Of a stretch of DNA of 64,000 bases, positions 1-7,336 are shown one piece after another (within the stretch, counting starts at the first letter, position 1; every line of letters starts with the position of its first letter). The notes under the pieces are model-generated. The model was not told the origin of the DNA, searched no databases, and saw only the letters and a list, made by a program, of their open reading frames with translations. Position numbers and translations under genes: made by a program. Source of the DNA: JALZVT01 sp964634815. GTDB lineage: Bacteria > Pseudomonadota > Gammaproteobacteria > Pseudomonadales > Azotimanducaceae. The stretch is from the NCBI GenBank assembly GCA_964634815.1, contig CAZWMD010000011.1, forward strand, positions 51,067 through 115,066, written 5' to 3'.

Positions 1-1278
1 ATACCTTCCAAAGCGCTCATCCATGCAGCGGATGTGTTTCGCTCGAATGTTCGCAGTTCCTCTCATCCTGAAGCGAATGACCCCCAATCGACACTGGTAA
101 AAATGGGTATTGCCTGCAAAGAGGTAACACTTGACTGGCATCAGACTCAGAGCTGGAAGGCTGAGGTCGTTGATAGTTTGGCGCAGGGTGTAGACGGATT
201 GTTAACTACCGCGGGAGTTAAATCGATCCGCGGCCGTGGACAGATGCTCGACGGCAAACGAGTGTTGATCGTTCCCGATAACGGAGCTGACCCAGTGGAA
301 GTTCAAGCGCAACAGGTGGTGTTGGCGGTTGGTTCCCGGGAGGTCAGTTTACCTTCTCTGCCCGCCAGCGACTCTGTTCTCTATGCCGCAGATGCACTGG
401 CTATTGCAGACTTGCCAGAGCATCTGGCGGTGGTAGGTGGAGGTTATATCGGCCTTGAGCTTGGCCAGGCGTTTGCTCGATTTGGTGTCAAGGTGTCAAT
501 TATCGAGGCCCAGGACAGGCTGCTGCCGGCCTATCCAAAGTCGTTGGTGGCTCCTCTGCTTAAGGCGCTTGCTCAGGATGATATACAAACCCATACAGCG
601 TCATTGGCGCAGTCCTTTGGCGATGGTTATTTGCGGATAGTCGACCAGGACAAACAGGAGCAGGAGCAATTGATTCGCGCAGATAAAGTGCTGGTAGCTG
701 TGGGCCGGCAGGCGAATCTTGAAGGATGGGGTCGTGAGCATCTGGCGCTTGATCTGGCCGATGGGTTTATCGCTGTTGATCGCCGTGGCGAAACCTCGAT
801 GTCAGGAGTGTTTGCAGTTGGCGATGTCACAGGTGAACCCATGCTTGCGCATCGAGCGATTGCACAGGGCAGGGTAGTGGCTGAAGTGATTGCCGGGCGG
901 CGCAGAGAATTTGCCCCCGTTGCAATTCCCGCGGTGTGCTTCACCGCACCAGAGATTCTTAGTGTTGGGTTAACTGCAGATGAAGCAAAGGCCGCGGGAC
1001 GAGGAGTGCTGGTTAAGCGTTTTCCGCTGGCTGCCAATGGTCGATCACTGACACTGGGAAACCCAACCGGGTTTGTAGAGGTGATTGCCGATAGTTCAGA
1101 TCACGTTTTGCTGGGTGTTCAGGCCGTCGGTGAGCATGTTGCTGAGCTGGTGCACAGTTTCACGCTGGCTTTGGAAATGGGCGCGCAATTGGAAGACGTG
1201 GCAGATACGGTTCATGCGCACCCTACCATTGGAGAAAGTTTTGCCGAGGTGAGCCAGGCAGCTCTTGGCTTCAAGTGA
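1..1278 (+). CDS. lpd: Dihydrolipoamide dehydrogenase (E3), 5' end outside window
   Basis: Flavoprotein that reoxidises the dihydrolipoyl groups of 2-oxoacid dehydrogenase complexes or the glycine cleavage system, passing electrons through FAD to NAD. The reading frame is open from base 1, and its first residues IPSKALIHAADVF are those that directly follow the second redox-active cysteine (GC-IPSK), so the FAD-binding N-terminus and both cysteines lie upstream of the window. Visible are the NAD-binding glycine motif VVGGGYIGLE, the second FAD motif GVFAVGDVTGEPMLAHRA, and the C-terminal dimerisation domain with the catalytic His-Glu pair in HAHPTIGE. No E1 or E2 gene is in view, so the partner complex cannot be assigned. 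A related pyridine nucleotide-disulfide oxidoreductase is possible, but the HAHPT motif favours a true E3. Confidence 0.9.
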   Translation: MPSKALIHAADVFRSNVRSSSHPEANDPQSTLVKMGIACKEVTLDWHQTQSWKAEVVDSLAQGVDGLLTTAGVKSIRGRGQMLDGKRVLIVPDNGADPVEVQAQQVVLAVGSREVSLPSLPASDSVLYAADALAIADLPEHLAVVGGGYIGLELGQAFARFGVKVSIIEAQDRLLPAYPKSLVAPLLKALAQDDIQTHTASLAQSFGDGYLRIVDQDKQEQEQLIRADKVLVAVGRQANLEGWGREHLALDLADGFIAVDRRGETSMSGVFAVGDVTGEPMLAHRAIAQGRVVAEVIAGRRREFAPVAIPAVCFTAPEILSVGLTADEAKAAGRGVLVKRFPLAANGRSLTLGNPTGFVEVIADSSDHVLLGVQAVGEHVAELVHSFTLALEMGAQLEDVADTVHAHPTIGESFAEVSQAALGFK

Positions 1279-1283
1279 TTAGG

Positions 1284-1310
1284 GCTAGAAAAAAGCTAGA
1301 AAAAAGCTAG
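1284..1310. repeat. Tandem 11-bp repeat GCTAGAAAAAA
   Basis: Two exact copies of GCTAGAAAAAA (1284-1294 and 1295-1305) are followed by a third GCTAG (1306-1310) and then a seven-A run. Read on the minus strand this gives successive T-tracts spaced 11 bp apart, immediately beyond the terminator stem at 1320-1346. It lies between the lpd stop codon and that terminator. Confidence 0.7.
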
Positions 1311-1312
1311 GC

Positions 1313-1346
1313 AAAAAAATGCCCCGGTATCAGCGATAACGGGGCA
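1313..1346 (-). terminator. Rho-independent terminator for leftward transcript
   Basis: TGCCCCG (1320-1326) pairs with CGGGGCA (1340-1346). An inner TATC/GATA stem closes an AGC triloop, with one G-A mismatch between the two helices. On the minus strand the stem is followed at once by seven T residues (A-run 1313-1319 on the plus strand). There is no T-run on the plus-strand side, so it should stop transcripts arriving from the right, that is from the genes at 1366-1473 and 1616-1843, rather than lpd. Confidence 0.85.
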
Positions 1347-1365
1347 AGACCAGGATATCAGCAGA

Positions 1366-1473
1366 TCAGGGGATAATGATGCTCAGCATCATGCTGCACA
1401 GCAGCGTTGAGAAAGCCGCAAGCAGTAGACCTGTTTCAGCAATGCTGAGTTGGTCACTTTTGCTTATAGGCAT
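1366..1473 (-). CDS. Possible 35-residue single-span membrane peptide
   Basis: An ATG-to-TGA frame encodes 35 residues: a polar start (MPISKSDQLSIAETG) followed by a hydrophobic stretch of about 20 residues rich in Leu, Met and Ile and ending IIIP. This would form one transmembrane helix. Its stop codon lies about 20 bases before a strong minus-strand terminator, so a transcript almost certainly crosses it. I see no good Shine-Dalgarno sequence (CCGAACCCG precedes the ATG), and I recognise no family. It could be a real small membrane protein or a chance frame in a 3' untranslated region. Confidence 0.4.
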   Translation of the reverse strand: MPISKSDQLSIAETGLLLAAFSTLLCSMMLSIIIP

Positions 1474-1615
1474 TCGGGTTCGGAAACTGGTTGCTGCGAG
1501 AGTTGAAGACTGCACTCGACATTACTCTTGATCTGTTAATTGAGGTTCAAAAGGTACGCCTTAACAATGGAAACTTGGCTAATCAAGAATGGAAGTAATC
1601 TGGAGTGATTTGGTG

Positions 1616-1843
1616 TTATTTCGACGGTTCCTCTGGCTCTAGCTGAGTGAGTTCGGCAAAATAATTGTCAATAATTGCGTGATATGCCCGCATTACCGAG
1701 CTGGGCAGCGGCCTTGGCTCGGCCTGCCTGTTTTTGAGCTCTTGCTGTAGGCGCTCGATCCGCTCTCTCAGTCGTTGAGCTTCACTGGTGTGGGCGCCCT
1801 CTAGTTCTGGGGACGATGGATCAGACATACCCAAAAAGTACAT
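1616..1843 (-). CDS. Small hypothetical coiled-coil protein, 75 aa
   Basis: Not recognised. The 75-residue product is hydrophilic. Its middle (about residues 20-42: SEAQRLRERIERLQQELKNR) has heptad-like spacing typical of a short coiled coil. It is followed by a Pro-rich turn and a second predicted helix with RAYHAIIDNYFAEL. There is no signal peptide or membrane segment. The start at 1843 is preceded by GGGGAAAA, an acceptable ribosome binding site; an internal ATG at residue 6 is the alternative. The gene is divergent from the carotenoid oxygenase gene and could be transcribed together with the small frame at 1366-1473 up to the terminator near 1320. Confidence 0.6.
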   Translation of the reverse strand: MYFLGMSDPSSPELEGAHTSEAQRLRERIERLQQELKNRQAEPRPLPSSVMRAYHAIIDNYFAELTQLEPEEPSK

Positions 1844-1901
1844 TTTTCCCCGGAGTCTTGCCGCGAACTCTGTCGCGCTTCGCTGTACCGTCGCCGATCA
1901 G

Positions 1902-1930
1902 GTTTTCCCAGTGAGTTTCTAGCGTATATT
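1902..1930 (+). promoter_or_regulatory. Possible promoter of carotenoid oxygenase gene
   Basis: A good -10 hexamer TATATT (1925-1930) lies 62 bases before the ATG at 1993, in the gap between divergent genes. The hexamer 17 bp upstream (GTTTTC) is a poor -35, so an activator may be needed or the call may be wrong. Confidence 0.3.
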
Positions 1931-1992
1931 AGCTTCGACTGTAGATAGCCAATAGCGTTAACCAGAACAAATCACAACGAGGCCAGTTACCG

Positions 1993-3405
1993 ATGACCCA
2001 ACCTTATCCAGATCACCCTCAGCTTCGGGGAAATTACGCACCCCTACGTATGGAATGCGAGTTGAACGACGTCATCATTACGGGGGAAATGCCGGCGGAT
2101 TTGGATATCAGCTACTACCGCAATGGGCCTGATCCCCAGTTCACCCCACGCGGCGACTATCACTGGTTTGGCGGCGACGGAATGCTGCACCTGTTCAACA
2201 TTTCGGGGGGGCGGGTTGGCTATCGCAACCGCTGGGTGCGGACAACAAAATTTGAGATGGAGCGCGAGGCCGGTGAGGCGCTGTTTAATCCCATGAACCC
2301 AATGGCCAATGACGAGCGTACCCACGGAGTTGAGACCAATGGGCTTGCCAATACCAATGTTGTGTTTCACGGCGGCAAGTTGTTGGCTTTGGAAGAAGGT
2401 CACGAACCCTTTGCGCTTGACCCGGTGACGCTTGAGTCTCTTGGTCCACACAGCTTTGATGGCAAATTTTCCGGTCCGATGACCGCGCACCCGAAGATCG
2501 ATCCAGAGACCGGCGAAATGCTGTTCTTTGGGTACATGGCAGCAGGGCCGTTTACGCCGCAAATTTCATATCAGGTTGTCGATGCGCAGGGTAATCTGAC
2601 TCGTTCTGAAATGATTGAGGCTCCTTATCCGGCAATGGTCCATGATTTCATAGTGACCAAAGAACACGTGGTGTTTCCGATCTTTCCACTCACTGGGTCG
2701 CTTGAACGGGCGATGAAAGGCGAAGCGCCCTTTGCCTGGGAGCCCGACAAGGGGACTCACATTGGTGTTATGCCGCGAAGTGGCGGTGCCGGTGATGTGC
2801 GCTGGTTTGAAACAGACCCCTGCTTTGTCTTTCACCCGATGAATGCCTTCTCTGACGGCACCACATTGCGTGCACATGTTATGCAGTTTGAAGAGGCGCC
2901 CCTGTTTCCCCATGTTGATGGCAGCAAGCCAGATCGTGAGAAAGCCAATGCGCGCCTGTGTGAATGGGAAATTGATCTGGCTGCTAACAGCAACGGCGTG
3001 AAGCAGACTTATCTAGACGACATAACCGGCGAGTTCCCCCGGCTGGATGAGCGTTTTGCGGGTTTAGACTATCGACACGGCTACTACGCAGCGTCCACAA
3101 CCAGAAACGGTGGGGATGGCTTCAACTCCATCGTGCATCAAGATTTCTCGAACGGAACTGCCCGGCGTTTTGATTTGCCGGAAGGGGACTACACAGGGGA
3201 ACCTGTATTTGTGCCGAGGTCAAAAGACTCAGCCGAAGGCGAGGGATACCTGGTGAGTCTGCTTTATCGTGGGGCTGAGAACCGCAGTGATTTGGCGGTC
3301 TTTGATGCGGAAAACCTGAGCGATGGGCCGTTGGCGTTAGCCAACCTGCCGCATCGCGTACCTTTCGGTTTCCATGGTAACTGGCGGCAAAACCAGAGTA
3401 CCTAG
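1993..3405 (+). CDS. Carotenoid oxygenase (RPE65/lignostilbene dioxygenase family)
   Basis: Non-haem iron enzyme of the family that oxidatively cleaves double bases in apocarotenoids or stilbenes. The 470-residue length fits. Family landmarks are YRNGPDPQF near residue 43, WFGGDGMLH near 58, and four histidines in the positions expected to hold Fe(II): H166 (TAHPK), H217 (MVHDF), H281 (VFHPMN) and the C-terminal H461 (GFHGNW). There is no signal peptide, so it should be cytosolic or peripherally membrane-bound. The start is supported by GAGG ten bases upstream. No carotenoid synthesis gene is in the window, so the substrate (retinal precursor, other apocarotenoid, or lignin-type stilbene) is open. 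It converges on the DUF1223 gene with only four bases between stops. Confidence 0.9.
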   Translation: MTQPYPDHPQLRGNYAPLRMECELNDVIITGEMPADLDISYYRNGPDPQFTPRGDYHWFGGDGMLHLFNISGGRVGYRNRWVRTTKFEMEREAGEALFNPMNPMANDERTHGVETNGLANTNVVFHGGKLLALEEGHEPFALDPVTLESLGPHSFDGKFSGPMTAHPKIDPETGEMLFFGYMAAGPFTPQISYQVVDAQGNLTRSEMIEAPYPAMVHDFIVTKEHVVFPIFPLTGSLERAMKGEAPFAWEPDKGTHIGVMPRSGGAGDVRWFETDPCFVFHPMNAFSDGTTLRAHVMQFEEAPLFPHVDGSKPDREKANARLCEWEIDLAANSNGVKQTYLDDITGEFPRLDERFAGLDYRHGYYAASTTRNGGDGFNSIVHQDFSNGTARRFDLPEGDYTGEPVFVPRSKDSAEGEGYLVSLLYRGAENRSDLAVFDAENLSDGPLALANLPHRVPFGFHGNWRQNQST

Positions 3406-3409
3406 GCTG

Positions 3410-4234
3410 TTAAAGCAATCCGCCTAGCGCCTGAACCGGTGTGCCGTTGTGGTCAACTACCCAGGCAGCAAGGGCTGGCTGAGCAGTGATTCTGGGATCA
3501 AGTTTGAACTCAGCGCGCAGGCTATTGTTGTCAGTGCGTTGCAGTTTTGCAGCATCGAGGTGCAAAACAACAAAGTCGTGGTCGAGCTTCCTGCCTGCAT
3601 TCTCGCCCCTTTGGATTGCGTTGCTTAGGTTGTTGCCGAGAACAGCAACAAAGGCCTGATCAATCTGATCAGCGGTGCCGGGAGCGGGCTGGTAGCTTAA
3701 AGCCCAGCGATCATTGCCAATATCTTCTAATTGCAGATTGCCCGCCGCTGGGCTGCGTTCGCTGGCTGCGGTGAATGCAGCGTCGATACTCTGTACCGTG
3801 TTGCGCCGCCAGCTGCGGAATTCCTGGCCATCACGAAACACGCCTGGGGTATACACACCTGAGTTGGCGCGTTGAGCAACCTGGCGCTGTCGGGTGTCAA
3901 ATTTGCGTTGGGCAAAGCGATCTGGCCATCCCAGTCGGTCCCAGTAGCTAACGTGGAAGGCAACCGGAACAACGTTTTCCCACAGCGCTTCGCCTTCCTT
4001 AAGGCTAGTGAGCCATCGATCTGCGGGAGGGCAGCTGCTGCAACCCTCTGAGGTGTACAATTCTATGAGGCTGACTTTTTTCTCGCCGCTTTCAAAGCGC
4101 GTGGCGCTGGCTTCGGTGTCAGTGGCGCCGACACCCTTTAGAGTGCCGAGAAGAGTAACCACCAGTCCTCCGATAACCAGTGCTTTCAGCGTCTTGGGTG
4201 AACGAGTGAGTTTGCTTAAAAACAGGCTGTTCAT
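3410..4234 (-). CDS. DUF1223 exported thioredoxin-fold protein
   Basis: Member of the DUF1223 family, of unestablished function, with a thioredoxin-like start to the domain: VSLIELYTSEGCSSCPPADRWL holds a CxxC (CSSC) followed by PPAD. Later family motifs include PVAFHVSYWDRLGWPDRFA and SGVYTPGVFRDG. A hydrophobic segment near the N-terminus (LKALVIGGLVVTLLGTLKGVGA) indicates export or membrane anchoring. I place the start at 4234 (MNSLFLSK) because AAGGA sits nine bases before it. The frame is open further upstream to an ATG at 4309, but that ATG has no ribosome binding site and would give an unusually long leader. A role in extracytoplasmic thiol chemistry is inference. Confidence 0.85.
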   Translation of the reverse strand: MNSLFLSKLTRSPKTLKALVIGGLVVTLLGTLKGVGATDTEASATRFESGEKKVSLIELYTSEGCSSCPPADRWLTSLKEGEALWENVVPVAFHVSYWDRLGWPDRFAQRKFDTRQRQVAQRANSGVYTPGVFRDGQEFRSWRRNTVQSIDAAFTAASERSPAAGNLQLEDIGNDRWALSYQPAPGTADQIDQAFVAVLGNNLSNAIQRGENAGRKLDHDFVVLHLDAAKLQRTDNNSLRAEFKLDPRITAQPALAAWVVDHNGTPVQALGGLL

Positions 4235-4400
4235 ACCGTTGATTCCTTGTTTCATTCCAGGGGTATACGGAGTTTCGACCAGCGTGTTCGACCGACGTTC
4301 AGCTGTCATTCTGTGATAATTTTGTGAGATTTGCTGCCCATTATGTGGTGCAAACAGGGCATAAGTGGCCCCTTTTGGCGGGCCAGCTCAAATACCAGGG

Positions 4401-4428
4401 TGAGATCACACAGCTCGATGAGATCTCA
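4401..4428. promoter_or_regulatory. Tandem TGAGATC boxes upstream of response regulator gene
   Basis: TGAGATCACA (4401-4410) and the perfect palindrome TGAGATCTCA (4419-4428) share their first seven bases and lie 18 bp apart, start to start. They sit about 80-100 bases before the response regulator start and about 170 bases from the divergent DUF1223 start. Repeated half-sites of this spacing are typical of OmpR/PhoB-type operators, so autoregulation is plausible but unproven. Confidence 0.35.
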
Positions 4429-4504
4429 AGGCAGAATTAACAACCTGTGCGTATGGGCGCTATATCCAAAAACCCCATGACTGCAAAACCAGCGGAGGTG
4501 TTCC

Positions 4505-5236
4505 CTGAGCCTTGAAGACAAAAATGTTCTGGTCGTAGAGGATGATCCCAATATCGCGGATCTGTTGCGCCTGCATCTGGCAGATGAGGTGGCTGAGCTT
4601 GGCTTTGCTCAGGATGGTGAAGCCGGGCTTGAAGAGGCCCGGTCAGGCCGCTGGGATCTGCTGTTGCTCGATCTCCGCCTGCCACGCCTTTCGGGTCTGG
4701 ACTTGTGCCGCACGCTGCGTGCTGAAGGGCACACCGTGCCAATTCTTATGATGACAGCGAAATCCGGTGAGCTCGATCGAGTGCTTGGTCTGGAGATTGG
4801 TGCTGACGACTATATTACCAAACCTTTTTCGGTAATTGAGTTGATGGCCCGCGTCCGAGCCCATCTGCGGCGCGCCGATTTGCAGGCAAGTAATTCCAGC
4901 GAACAACAAGAGATACCTGCTCTGGTACTGGGTGAGGTTGATATCGACCCGCGGACGCGACAGGTTAAGGTGCGCGGCGACTCGGTTGACCTCACTGCGA
5001 GAGAGTTCGATCTGCTAATGCATTTTGCGCGTCATCCACAGCAAGTGTTTCGCCGCTCGCAGCTGCTTGATGATGTATGGGGATATGGACACGAAGGGTA
5101 CGAGCACACGGTGAACGCGCATATTAATCGACTCCGGGCAAAAATTGAGAAAGACCCTCGCAAGCCTGAGCTCATTTCTACAGTCTGGGGCGTTGGTTAC
5201 CGCTTTACCCCGCAAGTTAGCAGCGAGGTGATCTAA
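4505..5236 (+). CDS. OmpR/PhoB-family response regulator (apparent CTG start)
   Basis: DNA-binding response regulator of 243 residues. The receiver domain has the acidic pocket E12-D13-D14, phospho-acceptor D56 (LLLLDLRLP), T84 and K106 (ITKPF). The winged-helix domain has the family motifs LTAREFDLL, VNAHINRLRAKI and VWGVGYRF. No ATG, GTG or TTG exists in frame early enough to encode the first beta strand; TTG at 4565 would remove the acidic pocket. A CTG at 4505 lies six bases after GGAGGTG (4494-4500) and yields the standard N-terminus (M)SLEDKNVLVVEDD. A 12-codon ATG frame (4477-4515) overlaps this start out of frame. The kinase gene follows after three bases. The stimulus is unknown. Confidence 0.9.
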   Translation: MSLEDKNVLVVEDDPNIADLLRLHLADEVAELGFAQDGEAGLEEARSGRWDLLLLDLRLPRLSGLDLCRTLRAEGHTVPILMMTAKSGELDRVLGLEIGADDYITKPFSVIELMARVRAHLRRADLQASNSSEQQEIPALVLGEVDIDPRTRQVKVRGDSVDLTAREFDLLMHFARHPQQVFRRSQLLDDVWGYGHEGYEHTVNAHINRLRAKIEKDPRKPELISTVWGVGYRFTPQVSSEVI

Positions 5237-5239
5237 AAG

Positions 5240-6712
5240 ATGGGACTTATTGGCCGACTATCGATCTTGACCTGTCTGACGCTTGTGCTGGGTTTTGTAT
5301 TAACCCTGGGAGCGGGAGTTTGGTTCTTCGATCGCTATATGCTTGAGACAACCCAACGCATGTCACGCGAAATAGCGCCTCACATCGTGGACGATCTCGA
5401 GCTGTTTCGCGATGGCGCTGTGAACAAGTCACAGCTGAAAGAACTTGCTCACGACGCGATGGTGATTAATCCCAATATAGAAGTTTATGTGCTGGACCCC
5501 GACGGGGCAGTGCTTGGGCATGCCCTGCCTGAAGAAACGGTAGCGCCTGGAACGGTTGCCATCGATCCGGTACAGCAATTCCTAAGCGGAGATCATCGTT
5601 ACCCATTATTGGGTGATGATCCGCGTTCTCAGGAACAGAAAATTTTCAGCGCGGCTCGTATAGAACAAAACTCCGAACACGTTGGATTTGTCTATGTAGT
5701 TCTGCGCGGCCAGCTGTTTGGCAGTATGACTGAGCGCTTACGCAGCTCCTATGTTTGGCCGGTTGCGGCTATTGCGTTACTTGCGCTTATTACAATGATA
5801 GCGTTGCTGGCAATGCTTTTTCTGCGTTACACGGCCGCACCACTGCGGCGCCTCACTGATACTGTAGTGCGCACTGATATCAGTAACGCGGCAGACCTGC
5901 AAAAGCTGAGTGAATCGGGTTCTGACAGCCTCGCAGAGGTGCAAGCCTTGCGCACAAAATTAGCAGCTATGGCCGGCAGACTGGTAAGCCAGTATCAAGA
6001 ACTCGATTCTGCAGATCAGTTGCGGCGGGAACTGGTGAGCAATGTTAGCCACGATTTGCGAACACCGCTCACCACGGTTCAGGGCTATCTGGAGACCTTG
6101 TTGCTGCGGGGTGACAAACTCTCTGATGAGGAGCGTAACGATTATCTGCAGCGAGCATTCAAGGGTAGTGAGCGGTTAGGCGATCTGGTGGCCAGTCTGT
6201 TTGAGCTTGCCAAACTCGATGCGGGAACCGATCTCACCAAAATGGAAGAGTGCTCGGTGGCTGAGGTGGCTCAAGATGTGGTTCAAGAGCTACAGATGAC
6301 AGCGGAACAGAAAAATCTGCGTCTGGAACTTGAAGCCGATGCGCCCTGTTATGTTATGGCGGATATTGGCCTGTTGCAGCGCGTGTTTGAGAATCTGGTA
6401 GGCAATGCCGTTCGATATACGCCCAGCGGGGGCGATGTTGTGGTGAGTGTCAGTCATGGTGATGGTCGGGTAAATGTGAGCGTCCGTGACACTGGTGTTG
6501 GTATTTCCAAGACGAACAGTGTTGATATTTTTGACCGCTATCGTACGGTTTCTGATTCATCGGAACCTCTGCCTGAAGCAACAGGATTAGGGCTAGCAAT
6601 CGTCAAGCGTATCCTTGAACTGCATAACAGTGCCATTCACCTGAAGAGCGAACCTCGCGCAGGTAGTGAGTTCTGGTTTGATCTCCCTGAATTACGGCCA
6701 TCTTTGAGCTAA
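5240..6712 (+). CDS. Membrane sensor histidine kinase, partner of upstream regulator
   Basis: 490-residue inner-membrane kinase. Transmembrane segment 1 lies at about residues 8-30, then a periplasmic sensor of about 140 residues, transmembrane segment 2 at about 171-196, and a HAMP linker. The dimerisation box NVSHDLRTPLT has phospho-accepting H271. The ATPase domain has an N box (ENLVGNAVRYTPSGG), G1 (DTGVGIS) and G2 (GLGLAIV). It starts three bases after the response regulator stop, so the two form an operon and a cognate pair. The periplasmic region has no motif that I can link to a ligand. Confidence 0.93.
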   Translation: MGLIGRLSILTCLTLVLGFVLTLGAGVWFFDRYMLETTQRMSREIAPHIVDDLELFRDGAVNKSQLKELAHDAMVINPNIEVYVLDPDGAVLGHALPEETVAPGTVAIDPVQQFLSGDHRYPLLGDDPRSQEQKIFSAARIEQNSEHVGFVYVVLRGQLFGSMTERLRSSYVWPVAAIALLALITMIALLAMLFLRYTAAPLRRLTDTVVRTDISNAADLQKLSESGSDSLAEVQALRTKLAAMAGRLVSQYQELDSADQLRRELVSNVSHDLRTPLTTVQGYLETLLLRGDKLSDEERNDYLQRAFKGSERLGDLVASLFELAKLDAGTDLTKMEECSVAEVAQDVVQELQMTAEQKNLRLELEADAPCYVMADIGLLQRVFENLVGNAVRYTPSGGDVVVSVSHGDGRVNVSVRDTGVGISKTNSVDIFDRYRTVSDSSEPLPEATGLGLAIVKRILELHNSAIHLKSEPRAGSEFWFDLPELRPSLS

Positions 6713-6767
6713 TTTTCACCCAAGTAGGCTATGATCTTTTGTTGGTACAAAAGACAGAGCAAAGGCT

Positions 6768-7316
6768 ATGGAGCAATCCACCAACTACGATGATGTGAAG
6801 CAATACCGGCTTGATCCCGAACGGGAACAGGAGCTGATAAACAGCGCTGGTGAATGTGTTTTTATTTGGGCCAACAAGGCGGGACATCCTATCGGGGTCA
6901 TTACGGCGTATGTTCCCGTAGATGGCAAAATCTGGATGACTGCAACTCGCGAGCGCGTTCGGATTAAGGCGATTGCTCGTGATGGTCGGTCATCTTGTGT
7001 GTTTACCAGCAAAGGCACCCATATGGGCGGTGGCAAGACGGTGACCTACAAAGGGCATACCGTTATTCATGACGATGACAGCACAAAGCGTTGGTTTTAC
7101 GGGTTGCTAGCCAATGGCATGGCGAACCGCACAGACGATGGCAATGAGTTCACCAAAAACCTGAAACCGGAATTGTTTGTGAAATTTCTCGACACGCCGG
7201 AGCGAATTGTTCTTGAATTCACGCCAGAGCTGTCGATTCCGTTTGACGGCGATAAGATGGCTCAGGGGACCGCCGCAGCCTATGCCCAGTTTGCCGCGGA
7301 CGAATCCGCGAGCTAA
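6768..7316 (+). CDS. Pyridoxamine 5'-phosphate oxidase-like FMN-binding protein
   Basis: 182-residue cytosolic protein of the PNPOx-like split-barrel superfamily. Recognisable features are an N-terminal strand pair ECVFIWANKAGHPIGVITAYV, then KIWMTATRERVRIKAIARDGRSSCVF, which corresponds to the flavin phosphate-binding strand with its Arg/Lys residues, and a C-terminal strand ERIVLEFTPE. Many members bind FMN, F420 or haem and reduce small molecules; the substrate here cannot be told. Just before the gene is an AT-rich inverted repeat (TCTTTTGT/ACAAAAGA, 6735-6754, loop TGGT). It converges on the AbgT transporter gene. Confidence 0.75.
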   Translation: MEQSTNYDDVKQYRLDPEREQELINSAGECVFIWANKAGHPIGVITAYVPVDGKIWMTATRERVRIKAIARDGRSSCVFTSKGTHMGGGKTVTYKGHTVIHDDDSTKRWFYGLLANGMANRTDDGNEFTKNLKPELFVKFLDTPERIVLEFTPELSIPFDGDKMAQGTAAAYAQFAADESAS

Positions 7317-7336
7317 AACGCACTAGTCTGCAGGAC

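Noticed and set aside
3402..3425. CTAGGC/GCCTAG inverted repeat between convergent stops
   Set aside because: A six-base stem with a long loop and no T-run on either strand; too weak to call a terminator.
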